Positions 1-7,878 of a DNA stretch of 64,000 bases are shown piece after piece (the stretch's first letter is position 1; the number at the start of each line of letters is the position of its first letter). A model generated the notes under the pieces. That model was not told the origin of the DNA. It did no database searches and worked only from the letters and a program-made list of their open reading frames with translations. Position numbers and translations under genes: made by a program. This DNA comes from Paenibacillus oralis (GTDB taxonomy: Bacteria > Bacillota > Bacilli > Paenibacillales > Paenibacillaceae), in NCBI RefSeq assembly GCF_003863965.1, contig NZ_RRCN01000001.1, positions 4,670,304 through 4,734,303 on the forward strand. Reading direction: 5' to 3'.

Positions 1-308
1 CGCTGTCGATGCCCGCGATTGCGACGATTTCCCTGTTTTATGCGGTGACGTACTGGAATACGTACATGTCGGCAATTTTGTACCTGAATGACAGCGTGAA
101 ATGGCCGATCCAGGTGCTTCTCCGGCAAATCGTCGTGCTGGCGAGCGGGCTCGATCACAGTTCCACCTTGGACGGTACGGTGCCGCCTCCGGATCAAACG
201 ATCAAGATGGCGGTCATCGTGGTCGCCACGGTGCCGATTCTGCTCGTTTACCCGTTTTTGCAGAAGCATTTCGCCAAAGGGGCCATGCTCGGCTCGATCA
301 AAGGTTAG
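1..308 (+). CDS. Carbohydrate ABC transporter permease, 3' part
   Basis: The reading frame is already open at the window edge and ends with TAG at 306-308, so only about the last 100 residues are seen. The tail has hydrophobic segments and the closing pattern Q-K-H-F-x-K-G-x-x-x-G-S-I-K-G, which is typical of LplC/YtcP-like MalG-type permeases of Paenibacillus carbohydrate importers. The next gene, a GH105 hydrolase, begins 29 bases later in the same direction. By context this permease probably imports pectin or rhamnogalacturonan oligosaccharides. The family call is good; the substrate is inferred from the neighbours only. Confidence 0.85.
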   Translation, partial: LSMPAIATISLFYAVTYWNTYMSAILYLNDSVKWPIQVLLRQIVVLASGLDHSSTLDGTVPPPDQTIKMAVIVVATVPILLVYPFLQKHFAKGAMLGSIKG

Positions 309-337
309 TTTGAAATCCATTTGGAAGGAGCTTGGAG

Positions 338-1462
338 ATGACAGTTCATCGTCCGAACACACCGATAGAATGGGCGAGGAAGGCCTGCGATTCGCTGATG
401 GACACCTACGCCGCCGGCAGTTTGCCTCCCGCGCACCGCTGGCATTACCATCAAGGTGTTTTCCTGTGCGGCATGGAACTGCTTTGGGAAGCCGTTCAGG
501 AAGAGCGATACATTCAGTATATCCAGGAGTATGTGGATGATCTGGTGGATGAGCAAGGTAATTTTTATTTTGCCAGGGATGAGCTGGATGCTGTGCAGGC
601 GGGGCTGCTGCTGTTCAAGTTGTATGAACGGACCGGAGCGGCGAAATACCGGATCGCGGCGGATAAGCTGAGAAACCTGCTGCTGACTTTGAACAGAACG
701 TCCGAAGGCGGTTATTGGCATAAGGATAAATATCCTTATCAAATGTGGCTTGACGGGCTTTATATGGCGGGGGTATTCTCGCTAAAATATGCGAATGCGT
801 TCGGGGAAACGGGGCTCAGGGCAGAGGTGCTGCGCCAGGAGAAACTGATGCGCAAACATATGAAGGACGGCCGGACAGGATTGTTGTATCATGCCTGGGA
901 TGAGAGCCGCCGGATGCCCTGGGCAGATCCGCAAACCGGATGTTCTCCGGAATTTTGGGGCAGGTCGCTTGGATGGTATGGCCTGGCCCTGGCGAAATTC
1001 CTTGATTTGCTGCCTGACGATGAGCCCGGGAGGAATGAACTCGCTAACGCTTTGCAAGGATTCGTAGATGCCCTGATCCGGTATCAAGACCGGGAGAGCG
1101 GACTGTGGTACCAGGTCGTCGACAAGGGCGACCGCCCGGACAACTGGCTGGAAACGTCGGGCTCCTGCCTTTTTGTATACACCATCGTCAAAGCGGTGCA
1201 GCGGGGAATCGCCGATGAAGAGGCCGTGAGCGCCGCAAAAAAAGGGTATGAAGGGCTGACCCGTGTCGTAGAGTGGGATGAAGAGGGCCGCCTGGTGCTG
1301 CCGGACATCTGTATCGGCACTTCAGCCGGCGATTACGACAATTACGCCACGCGCCCTAAAGTGAAAAATGATTTGCACGGCGTCGGGGCGTTTGTGATGG
1401 CGTGCGTTGAAATGGAGTCATTATTGAACAGATCGGAGAACAAACCAAATGTGCATGTATAA
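338..1462 (+). CDS. GH105/GH88 unsaturated rhamnogalacturonyl hydrolase (YteR/YesR-like)
   Basis: Intracellular hydrolase of about 374 residues predicted to remove the unsaturated galacturonyl residue left on pectin fragments by lyases. It has no signal peptide and the size of an (alpha/alpha)6-barrel GH105 enzyme. The motif M-W-L-D-G-L-Y-M (Asp near residue 139) matches the region of the catalytic Asp143 of B. subtilis YteR, and W-G-R-S-L-G-W-Y is also family-typical. A GGAAGGAG ribosome site at 323-330 is right for ATG 338 and too close to the in-frame TTG at 332. It overlaps the following GH28 gene by 14 bases, so both lie in one operon. Confidence 0.9.
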   Translation: MTVHRPNTPIEWARKACDSLMDTYAAGSLPPAHRWHYHQGVFLCGMELLWEAVQEERYIQYIQEYVDDLVDEQGNFYFARDELDAVQAGLLLFKLYERTGAAKYRIAADKLRNLLLTLNRTSEGGYWHKDKYPYQMWLDGLYMAGVFSLKYANAFGETGLRAEVLRQEKLMRKHMKDGRTGLLYHAWDESRRMPWADPQTGCSPEFWGRSLGWYGLALAKFLDLLPDDEPGRNELANALQGFVDALIRYQDRESGLWYQVVDKGDRPDNWLETSGSCLFVYTIVKAVQRGIADEEAVSAAKKGYEGLTRVVEWDEEGRLVLPDICIGTSAGDYDNYATRPKVKNDLHGVGAFVMACVEMESLLNRSENKPNVHV

Positions 1463-2807
1463 CATCACCGATTATGGAGCGGTCAGGGACAGCGGGGTTT
1501 TGGCAACCGGGGCGATCGCAGCCGCCATCGCGGCCGCAAGCGAAGCCGGGGGAGGCACGGTTATGGTTCCGGCCGGCACGTTTCTGACCGGGGCCATCCT
1601 CATGAAAAGCAATATCGAGCTGCGGCTTAGTCCCGGCGCGGTGTTGTCCTTCAGTACGGCCCCGGACGATTATCCGGTCGTCGAGTCCAGATGGGAAGGG
1701 GTAACAAGGAAGGTTCACGCCTCCTGCATCTACGGGGAAGATCTCCAAAACGTGTCCGTGTCCGGAAGCGGCTGTCTCGACGGAAATGGGGAACCGTGGT
1801 GGGATAAGCACAGAAACCGCCCGGAAGAGCTGGCGTTTCCGCGTCCGAAGCTGATCAGCTTTGACCGCTGCCGGGGTGTAAGCATCAAAGATGTGACACT
1901 GGTTAACTCACCTAGTTGGACGGTTAACCCGATTTGCTGCTATGATGTGACGATCGACAATGTGTCGATACTGAACCCAGCAGATTCGCCGAATACGGAC
2001 GGCATCAACCCGGAGTCGTGCACGAATGTGCGGATCAGCAACTGCAATATCGATGTAGGGGACGACTGTATCGCCATTAAGGCGGGAACTGAGGATACCA
2101 AAGAGCGGATCCCTTGCGAAAATATTACGATCGTGAACTGCACGATGGTGCACGGGCATGGCGGGGTCGTGCTGGGCAGTGAAATGAGCGGGAATATCCG
2201 CAATGTAACGATATCGAATTGCATCTTCAAGCAAACGGACCGCGGCATCCGGCTGAAATCCCGCCGCGGCCGCGGAGGCGTTGTCGAAGATATCCGGATC
2301 AGCAATATCGTGATGGAGGACGTGATCTGTCCATTTATCATGAATCTTTATTATTTCTGCGGACCACGCGGCAAGGATAAATACGTTTGGGATAAAAATC
2401 CGTATCCCGTGACGGAAGAAACGCCGAACTTCCGGCGCATTCATTTCTCCGGCATCACGGCGCGCAGCGTTCACGCTTCCGCCGGGTTTCTGTATGGTCT
2501 GGCGGAGCGGTATATCTCCGAAATCACCTTCGATAACATCGATATTTCGATGGCAAAGAACGCGATTCCCGGACGCCCGGCGATGATGGCCGGCATCAGC
2601 GACATGGCGCGGCGCGGTTTCTATTTGGGGAATGTGCGGGACGTGCGGTTCAGCCGGGTAACGGTTGAAAACCATGAAGGCCCGGCTTTTTACATCGAAA
2701 ACGGGGATGACGTGGAAATTACGGATTGCCGCTCGAAAAATACCGCCAAGCCGGAAAAATTGGTGGAACAGGTGACGTCGGCATCCTTTGAATATAAGTT
2801 GGACTAA
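1449..2807 (+). CDS. GH28 polygalacturonase-like pectin hydrolase
   Basis: A 452-residue parallel beta-helix enzyme of family GH28, which cleaves alpha-1,4-galacturonosyl or rhamnogalacturonan linkages by inversion. All four family motifs are visible: N-T-D at 182-184, G-D-D at 204-206 (catalytic aspartates), G-H-G around 236-238 and R-L-K at 268-270. There is no signal peptide, so the enzyme probably acts on imported oligomers in the cytoplasm, which fits the GH105 partner upstream. Start ATG 1449 is preceded by GGAG at 1435-1438 and overlaps the end of the GH105 gene, suggesting translational coupling. Confidence 0.92.
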   Translation: MCMYNITDYGAVRDSGVLATGAIAAAIAAASEAGGGTVMVPAGTFLTGAILMKSNIELRLSPGAVLSFSTAPDDYPVVESRWEGVTRKVHASCIYGEDLQNVSVSGSGCLDGNGEPWWDKHRNRPEELAFPRPKLISFDRCRGVSIKDVTLVNSPSWTVNPICCYDVTIDNVSILNPADSPNTDGINPESCTNVRISNCNIDVGDDCIAIKAGTEDTKERIPCENITIVNCTMVHGHGGVVLGSEMSGNIRNVTISNCIFKQTDRGIRLKSRRGRGGVVEDIRISNIVMEDVICPFIMNLYYFCGPRGKDKYVWDKNPYPVTEETPNFRRIHFSGITARSVHASAGFLYGLAERYISEITFDNIDISMAKNAIPGRPAMMAGISDMARRGFYLGNVRDVRFSRVTVENHEGPAFYIENGDDVEITDCRSKNTAKPEKLVEQVTSASFEYKLD

Positions 2808-2873
2808 AGAAATATGGAAGTTAGGCAAGAGTGGGAAATGATTCTGAAGAAACGGCAGTGGTCGCCTTTGTGA

Positions 2874-2919
2874 GCGGATTTCTACAGCATCTGAATTTAG
2901 TTCAATTAGAGAAATCCGC
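2874..2919. repeat. Inverted repeat between GH28 and pectinesterase genes
   Basis: A perfect 10-bp inverted repeat (GCGGATTTCT at 2874-2883 and AGAAATCCGC at 2910-2919) surrounds a 26-base spacer, and weaker pairing continues outward to about 2858 and 2935. No T-run follows. It sits in the 233-base gap between GH28 and the pectinesterase, so it could reduce read-through or be an intergenic repeat element; I cannot tell which. Confidence 0.5.
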
Positions 2920-3040
2920 GAACAACAGCGATCGTAAGAACATTTCACACGGCTGCCCTGATCCGTAAAATCAATAGTTCAACTTATATAGCTTCGTTGG
3001 GAGGGGACGGAATAATTTTGACCGGAGGGATTGGCAAACC

Positions 3041-4051
3041 ATGCTCGTAGGAAAAGAAGCATTTTGCGATTACCGGACAATCCGGGAAGCGGTGGAAGCG
3101 CTGGAGCGGGATGCTTCCATGAAGCCTGCGACCCTGTACATTTTAGCGGGACGATATGAAGAACAGGTTGTGATTTACCGCCCCCATCTTCGCATTGTTG
3201 GCATCGGAGATGTAGAAATCGCGATGAACCGGTACGCCAAGGAGCGGGATGAACACGGCGAGGAAGTCGGGACGTTCGCCACGCCGACGTTGTTTTTGGG
3301 CGGCAGCCATCTCGTTGTGGAAAATCTGACGATCTCGAACACGGCCGGGCAGGGCGAAACGATAGGCCAGGCGGTGGCGGTGTATGCGCATTGCGACCAG
3401 ACGGTGTTCCGAAACTGTACGTTAAAAGGGCATCAGGATACGCTGTTCACGGGCCCGCTGCCCCCGGCGCCGAGGGAACGAGCCGCGTTCGGCGGGATTT
3501 CGCTGAGGGAACACCATGCCCATTACCGCCAGTTCTACCGGAACTGCTATATCGAAGGAACGGTTGATTTCATCTTCGGCGGGGCGACGGCGGTGTTCGA
3601 GGCTTGCGAAATCCGCAGCCTCGTTCATGAAGGCGGCGGCGTTGGCTACATCACGGCGGCATCGACGCCGCTGGGGCAGAAGTACGGTTATGTATTCCGC
3701 GATTGCTTCCTGACGGCGGAACCGGGCGTGCCTGAAGCATCGGTATATTTGGGGCGCCCTTGGCGGGAGTACGCGCAAACCGTATTTATTCACTGCCTGA
3801 TGGGCGAACATATTCACCCCGGGGGCTGGGACAACTGGAATAATCCCGCCAACGAAGCGACGGTCCGGTATTTGGAATTGGGGACGGGGACAAGGGATGC
3901 CGGCCGGCTGCGCTCGTCCCGTGTTCCGTGGGCGGGTTGGATCGAAGACGCGGAAGCGGATCACGAGTATCGCCCGGAACATGTATTTTCGGGGACGGGT
4001 TTTTGGCGGCAAGGGAGGGGCTTTTTTGAAATAAGCGATCCGGATTTATAG
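3041..4051 (+). CDS. Pectinesterase (CE8 pectin methylesterase)
   Basis: A 336-residue beta-helix esterase that removes methyl groups from pectin or its oligomers. Diagnostic motifs are present in order: G-R-Y-E-E near 38, Q-A-V-A-V near 110, G-H-Q-D-T-L at 130-135 with the acid/base Asp133, D-F-I-F-G at 176-180 with the nucleophile Asp176, and L-G-R-P-W at 237-241 with the conserved Arg and Trp. No signal peptide is seen, so a cytoplasmic role on imported methylated oligomers is likely, as for other short bacterial enzymes. GGAGG sits about 12 bases before ATG 3041. It ends the pectin run; the next genes are on the other strand. Confidence 0.93.
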   Translation: MLVGKEAFCDYRTIREAVEALERDASMKPATLYILAGRYEEQVVIYRPHLRIVGIGDVEIAMNRYAKERDEHGEEVGTFATPTLFLGGSHLVVENLTISNTAGQGETIGQAVAVYAHCDQTVFRNCTLKGHQDTLFTGPLPPAPRERAAFGGISLREHHAHYRQFYRNCYIEGTVDFIFGGATAVFEACEIRSLVHEGGGVGYITAASTPLGQKYGYVFRDCFLTAEPGVPEASVYLGRPWREYAQTVFIHCLMGEHIHPGGWDNWNNPANEATVRYLELGTGTRDAGRLRSSRVPWAGWIEDAEADHEYRPEHVFSGTGFWRQGRGFFEISDPDL

Positions 4052-4065
4052 GTGAGAGGACGGGG

Positions 4066-4085
4066 GGAGGGGGACCGCCCCCTCC
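4066..4085. terminator. GC-rich hairpin between convergent genes
   Basis: GGAGGGGG at 4066-4073 pairs with CCCCCTCC at 4078-4085 across a 4-base loop. It lies in the 48-base gap between the convergent pectinesterase and SLC13 genes. There is no strong T-run, so it is an imperfect bidirectional terminator candidate. Confidence 0.5.
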
Positions 4086-4099
4086 TACGCGATTTGTCT

Positions 4100-5515
4100 T
4101 TACCCCAGCAGCCCCAGCCATTGCCAAAACGGGACGCTGATCAGCAGCCCGACGATATTTACCGCCATATAGATGACCGAACCAAGCATGGTTTGTTTAG
4201 CGGTCGCCATTTTTCCGTCTATGGCATAATACGTCGTCAGGAAAGGCGGGTTTTGGTATTGCAAAATCCAGATATTGACGGAAGTGATCGTTGCAAATGT
4301 AATAATGAACGGATTGATCCCCGTGTTTGCCAGCAGCGGAAGCACGATCAGGATGAAAATGGTTACCGCCGCAGACAGAGAAACCAGCAGGAAACGAATG
4401 GCGTAAACCAGCAATGCCAGTACAACTACCAGAATATAGGGATTTTGCAGGACCGGTTCGATAACGGGCGTAAGTGTGCTGCCGATCCATTGATCGATGC
4501 CGACTTTCGGAAGAACGGTCCCGAGATTCAACGCGCAACCGATAAAAATGACGGCATTCCAAGGTATTTTATTTTTGAAATCGGCGACGGTAATCACCTT
4601 AAGGCCAACAAGGATGGAAACCGCGAGTATGGCAATGACGGCCGACGAAATACCGGTTCTTTTTTCCAGCATCCACAAAATAAGTGTGACGATCAAAATG
4701 ACAGCCGTAATTTTCTCGTTTTTGCTCATCGCGCCCAGTTCTTTTAACTGGTTTTTAAGGAAATCGCCGGGCAGCTTTATATCGTTCTTGGGCCCAAAGA
4801 AATGCTTGATGGCAAAATAGCTGCCGGCAATAAAGACAACCGACCACGGCAAAGCATACAGGAACCAGTTCCCCCAAGTCAGTTGTTTTTGAACGGATTC
4901 GTCCAACAATCCTCTGCCGACATAGTTCATGAACGTGGCGCTCAGAAAGATCGGAGAAGCGCAGACGAAGCCGAAAAACATGGAGAGAAACAAGCCGGCG
5001 CTCGCTTTGCTCTTTCTTTCATATCCCATCGTATCGCTGATCGACAAGCTGAGCGGTGCGGCAATCGAGCCTTTGGCATTGGTGCTGGGAATGGTGGGGG
5101 AAACGATCAACCCCGCCAATAACACGGCCAGACTTTGCCCTTTGAACGTCGTCGGGAAAAATTTCATGACATGCAGGGCAATTCGCTTCATCAACCCGGT
5201 TCCGCTAACCGCGATGCCGATGCCCAAACCGCCAATGACCATCCACCAGCTGGTTCCGGAAAATTGCGAAAAGGCATCGTTAAACGGAACCACGCCCAGA
5301 ACGACCCAGGAGGCGCACATGATCAGACTCACCGCAAAATCCGGCATGACGTCCGCAATCCAGAAAATGATGGCGCAAACCAGCGTTCCCAGCACGATCA
5401 TGGACTTTTGGTCCAGTCCTTCAAAAGGAGGAAGGAAGGCAATCGCGACGGCAAACACAAGTCCGATAATCGCGCCGATAATTTTTTTGGTACTTGGGTT
5501 TTTCAACGAGTTCAC
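4100..5515 (-). CDS. SLC13/DASS-family anion:sodium symporter
   Basis: A 471-residue inner-membrane protein with about a dozen hydrophobic segments. The S-P-T-I-P-S-T-N-A-K-G stretch near residue 140 resembles the S-N-T substrate/sodium motif of divalent-anion symporters such as CitT, SdcS and TtdT. The likely cargo is a di- or tricarboxylate or related anion. It directly abuts the upstream dehydrogenase gene. Start is GTG 5515 or, with a better-placed AGGTGA, TTG 5506. The dehydrogenase suggests uptake coupled to oxidation of a hydroxy acid. The family call is firm; the substrate is unknown. Confidence 0.85.
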   Translation of the reverse strand: MNSLKNPSTKKIIGAIIGLVFAVAIAFLPPFEGLDQKSMIVLGTLVCAIIFWIADVMPDFAVSLIMCASWVVLGVVPFNDAFSQFSGTSWWMVIGGLGIGIAVSGTGLMKRIALHVMKFFPTTFKGQSLAVLLAGLIVSPTIPSTNAKGSIAAPLSLSISDTMGYERKSKASAGLFLSMFFGFVCASPIFLSATFMNYVGRGLLDESVQKQLTWGNWFLYALPWSVVFIAGSYFAIKHFFGPKNDIKLPGDFLKNQLKELGAMSKNEKITAVILIVTLILWMLEKRTGISSAVIAILAVSILVGLKVITVADFKNKIPWNAVIFIGCALNLGTVLPKVGIDQWIGSTLTPVIEPVLQNPYILVVVLALLVYAIRFLLVSLSAAVTIFILIVLPLLANTGINPFIITFATITSVNIWILQYQNPPFLTTYYAIDGKMATAKQTMLGSVIYMAVNIVGLLISVPFWQWLGLLG

Positions 5516-6502
5516 CTACTTTTCCAGAACTGCCTGATTGACTACGTAAGCAGGCGTTTTGCCAAGATGGTAATCGACAATCGCTTGTGCGGAGCCGACG
5601 GAAAGATTCTCAATAGCTTCGGCCGTCGTTCCCGCAATGTGTGGAGTAAGGATAACGTTTTTAGCCGAAAATAAAGGGTTGTCCAGCTCTGGCGGTTCGA
5701 CCGAATAGACATCGACGGCAGCTCCGGCGATGTAATCCTGGTTCAGCGCATACGCTAAGTCGGCTTCGTTGACGATCCCGCCGCGGCTGGCATTAATCAA
5801 ATAAGCCGTAGGCTTCATTTGTTTCAGCGTCTCAAGGGTTACCAGATTTTTGGTCGTTTCCGTAAGCGGCACATTAATGGTGACGAAATCGGAAACCTCG
5901 TATATTTCTTTTGCCGTATTTACTTGAATCACGTTCGGATTGTCCGTTTTTACGTATTCATCATATACGTATACCGAAACGTTCAGCGATTTCACCAATT
6001 CGGCAATGATGCTGCCGATGCTCCCAAACCCGATGATCCCCAGTTTTTTGCCTTTGATTTCGCTGCCGCCCGCTTTATAGCGATTGACCAATCCGGGCAA
6101 AGAAGCCCCTGCTTCCGACAGCTTGCCCGTTCTTATTAACCGGTCCGCAGGGAACAAATTTCTTCCGAGCGTCATCATGGAAGCTATAATGTACTCCGCC
6201 ACAGAGTAAGCGTTGGCATTCAAAACTCTGCTGACAAGGATACCGCGTTCAGTGGCGGCATCCACATCGATATTGTCCACACCGATTCCGTGACGAGAGA
6301 TGATGGACAGATTCGAGGCGGATTCGATCACTTCTCTTGGCAAAGGGCTTGTACGAACAATGATGCCGTAGACGTCCCGGCTTAGCTGTTTCAAGGTTTC
6401 CGCATCGGTAGAAGGAGAAACGACGACCTCGAATCCGTGACGCTCCAACAGGTCCACCCCTTTTTGGTTTATGGCTTCGCATAACAAAATTTTTGTTAAC
6501 AT
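5516..6502 (-). CDS. D-isomer-specific 2-hydroxyacid dehydrogenase
   Basis: A 328-residue NAD-dependent oxidoreductase of the SerA/LdhA superfamily. The Rossmann motif is G-F-G-S-I-G near 160. The catalytic trio is visible as Arg in N-A-S-R-G-G, Glu in V-E-P-P-E-L-D and His in T-P-H-I-A-G. It lacks the C-terminal ACT domain of many SerA proteins, so a catabolic or detoxifying role on another 2-hydroxy/2-keto acid is more likely than serine synthesis. It is first in a two-gene operon with the SLC13 permease and is read from a MerR-type promoter at 6577-6607. Confidence 0.85.
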   Translation of the reverse strand: MLTKILLCEAINQKGVDLLERHGFEVVVSPSTDAETLKQLSRDVYGIIVRTSPLPREVIESASNLSIISRHGIGVDNIDVDAATERGILVSRVLNANAYSVAEYIIASMMTLGRNLFPADRLIRTGKLSEAGASLPGLVNRYKAGGSEIKGKKLGIIGFGSIGSIIAELVKSLNVSVYVYDEYVKTDNPNVIQVNTAKEIYEVSDFVTINVPLTETTKNLVTLETLKQMKPTAYLINASRGGIVNEADLAYALNQDYIAGAAVDVYSVEPPELDNPLFSAKNVILTPHIAGTTAEAIENLSVGSAQAIVDYHLGKTPAYVVNQAVLEK

Positions 6503-6576
6503 ATGAACCCTCCGTTACAGTAGTATGGTGACGGCTTTTTCCGCAAAAGTATGTGAAAAAAGTATCAAGCAACTGC

Positions 6577-6607
6577 ATTCTAAAGGCTACAGCTACTGTA
6601 CAGTCAA
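6577..6607 (-). promoter_or_regulatory. MerR-type promoter of the dehydrogenase-permease operon
   Basis: Read on the minus strand there is TTGACT (6607-6602), a 19-base spacer and TAGAAT (6582-6577). The spacer contains the dyad TACAG-CTA-CTGTA at 6588-6600. An over-long 19-bp spacer with a centred dyad is the hallmark of promoters twisted open by MerR-family activators. The merR gene ends about 130 bases away. Confidence 0.7.
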
Positions 6608-6730
6608 TACTTGCTTTATAAGATAAAAAGGAAAAAGGAACGAAATTGAATCCCGGCGGATCCAGTTCATTCCTTTTTATGCCTGATTATAGTAATTTCC
6701 GTTATCGTTTTTACGTTTTCCGGCCTTCCT

Positions 6731-6745
6731 GTACAGTTACTGTAC
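6731..6745. promoter_or_regulatory. Second copy of the TACAG-N3-CTGTA dyad
   Basis: GTACAG-TTA-CTGTAC is a perfect 15-bp palindrome overlapping the merR stop codon. It differs from the dyad in the 6577-6607 promoter only in the centre and at one outer base. It may be an auxiliary binding site for the same regulator. Confidence 0.5.
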
Positions 6746-7573
6746 TTTATTTTTAAAGGGAACCCATGCTTCGAAATAGCGGTACCGTTCTCTTTCGTCG
6801 TTCGCTCCTTCGAACGTATTGGCGATGGTAACCAATTGCACGTCACCGTTCAGCTCCAGGCGGTTGGTGGTCATAAACTGCTCTACGTACTCCAAATAAC
6901 TCCATTTTACCGAGTCGTACGAATCCACTTTGAAGATTGTATAGATGCAGGGCTGCGGCTCTACAAAAAAAGAGGTGGAGATTTGGTCGAATCCGTAAAA
7001 TTCGGCATACCTTTTTTCCAAGGTCAAGTCGCAATAAGTGGAGACCGGATGTTCTTTCGTTTCAATATCCGATTGTTTGATTCCTAAAGTATGGCGGCAT
7101 AAAGGCATGGCTTCCATTCCGATTTTTCTGGCTAACGTACCATTGCCTGTATTTTCGAGAATATCCTCCCGCAAGTGCAAATGATGCCATCTGGGAGGAC
7201 GTACTCGATAAAAACAACGTTTGTAGAAGACCGGTATGGATTCTACCAGTTCTTTTAATTGCTTCATCCCTTCCAAACAATATTGCTTCTTCAAAAGATC
7301 CTTTTCATTTTCGGCAATCTTGTTTCCCAGGCTTTCCGCCAAGTCTTTAATATCATTTTCATTGAAGATTTTTTCCGTTTCTTCAATGGAAAATCCCATA
7401 TTCTGATATTGTTTTCGGATCATAATCATATATACGTCATAGGATGCGTATAATCTTTCGTTTTTGTGATTTTTTTCACCAGGGAGCACGATACCTACCT
7501 TGTCATAGTAGCGAATCGTTTGGGGATGCATACCGAGCATATTTGCGACTTCACCGATCCGATAAGCTGCCAT
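6737..7573 (-). CDS. MerR-family regulator with GyrI-like C-terminal domain
   Basis: About 278 residues from ATG 7573; an in-frame ATG at 7597 is also possible, and neither has a strong ribosome site. The N-terminal winged helix R-I-G-E-V-A-N-M-L-G then T-I-R-Y-Y-D-K-V-G is classic MerR. A coiled-coil stretch follows, then a region with the layout of a GyrI/BltR-type small-molecule binding fold. It lies between the two operons whose promoters have 19-bp spacers, so it is the obvious activator. The effector is unknown but is probably the organic acid or a related compound handled by the locus. Confidence 0.85.
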   Translation of the reverse strand: MAAYRIGEVANMLGMHPQTIRYYDKVGIVLPGEKNHKNERLYASYDVYMIMIRKQYQNMGFSIEETEKIFNENDIKDLAESLGNKIAENEKDLLKKQYCLEGMKQLKELVESIPVFYKRCFYRVRPPRWHHLHLREDILENTGNGTLARKIGMEAMPLCRHTLGIKQSDIETKEHPVSTYCDLTLEKRYAEFYGFDQISTSFFVEPQPCIYTIFKVDSYDSVKWSYLEYVEQFMTTNRLELNGDVQLVTIANTFEGANDERERYRYFEAWVPFKNKVQ

Positions 7574-7699
7574 GAATTTCCGGTCTTTTTGTTCCATACG
7601 TCGCAACCAACCTTTAAGTATTTTTATAAGCCATTTTATCATTTCTGTGGTTGGCGGAACAAGCGGAATGGCAGGGTAAAAGTGAAGATCTATATTGAC

Positions 7700-7730
7700 G
7701 TTATACAACAGCCGTGGTACTATTTGACAA
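7700..7730 (-). promoter_or_regulatory. Possible merR promoter
   Basis: On the minus strand TTGTCA (7730-7725), 19 bases, then TATAAC (7705-7700) precede merR. The -35 overlaps that of the divergent plus-strand promoter, so binding at one would affect the other. No clear dyad is seen in this spacer. Confidence 0.35.
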
Positions 7731-7754
7731 GAAAACTGACATGTTAGTTATAGT
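7724..7754 (+). promoter_or_regulatory. MerR-type promoter of the permease-hydantoinase operon
   Basis: TTGACA at 7724-7729, a 19-base spacer and TATAGT at 7749-7754. The spacer holds a 16-bp dyad at 7734-7749 (AACTgACATGTtAGTT, one mismatched pair). ACATGTTAGT recurs as a direct repeat at 7739 and 7760, 21 bases apart. This geometry predicts MerR-dependent activation of the genes starting at 7879. The dyad sequence differs from that at 6588. Confidence 0.65.
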
Positions 7755-7878
7755 AATTAACATGTTAGTATGCTAGTTATTGCTGTTTTATTCCTAATTA
7801 AGTAGTGCTTCCGAAGCGAGTTTTGTACGATGCTATATTGAGGAAGCAATGCTCACAAAACTTTAAGGAGGGCATTTT

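Noticed and set aside
1908..2948. 346-codon open frame on the minus strand
   Set aside because: It lies opposite the GH28 gene, whose motifs are complete, and its translation has no recognisable domain or ribosome site.
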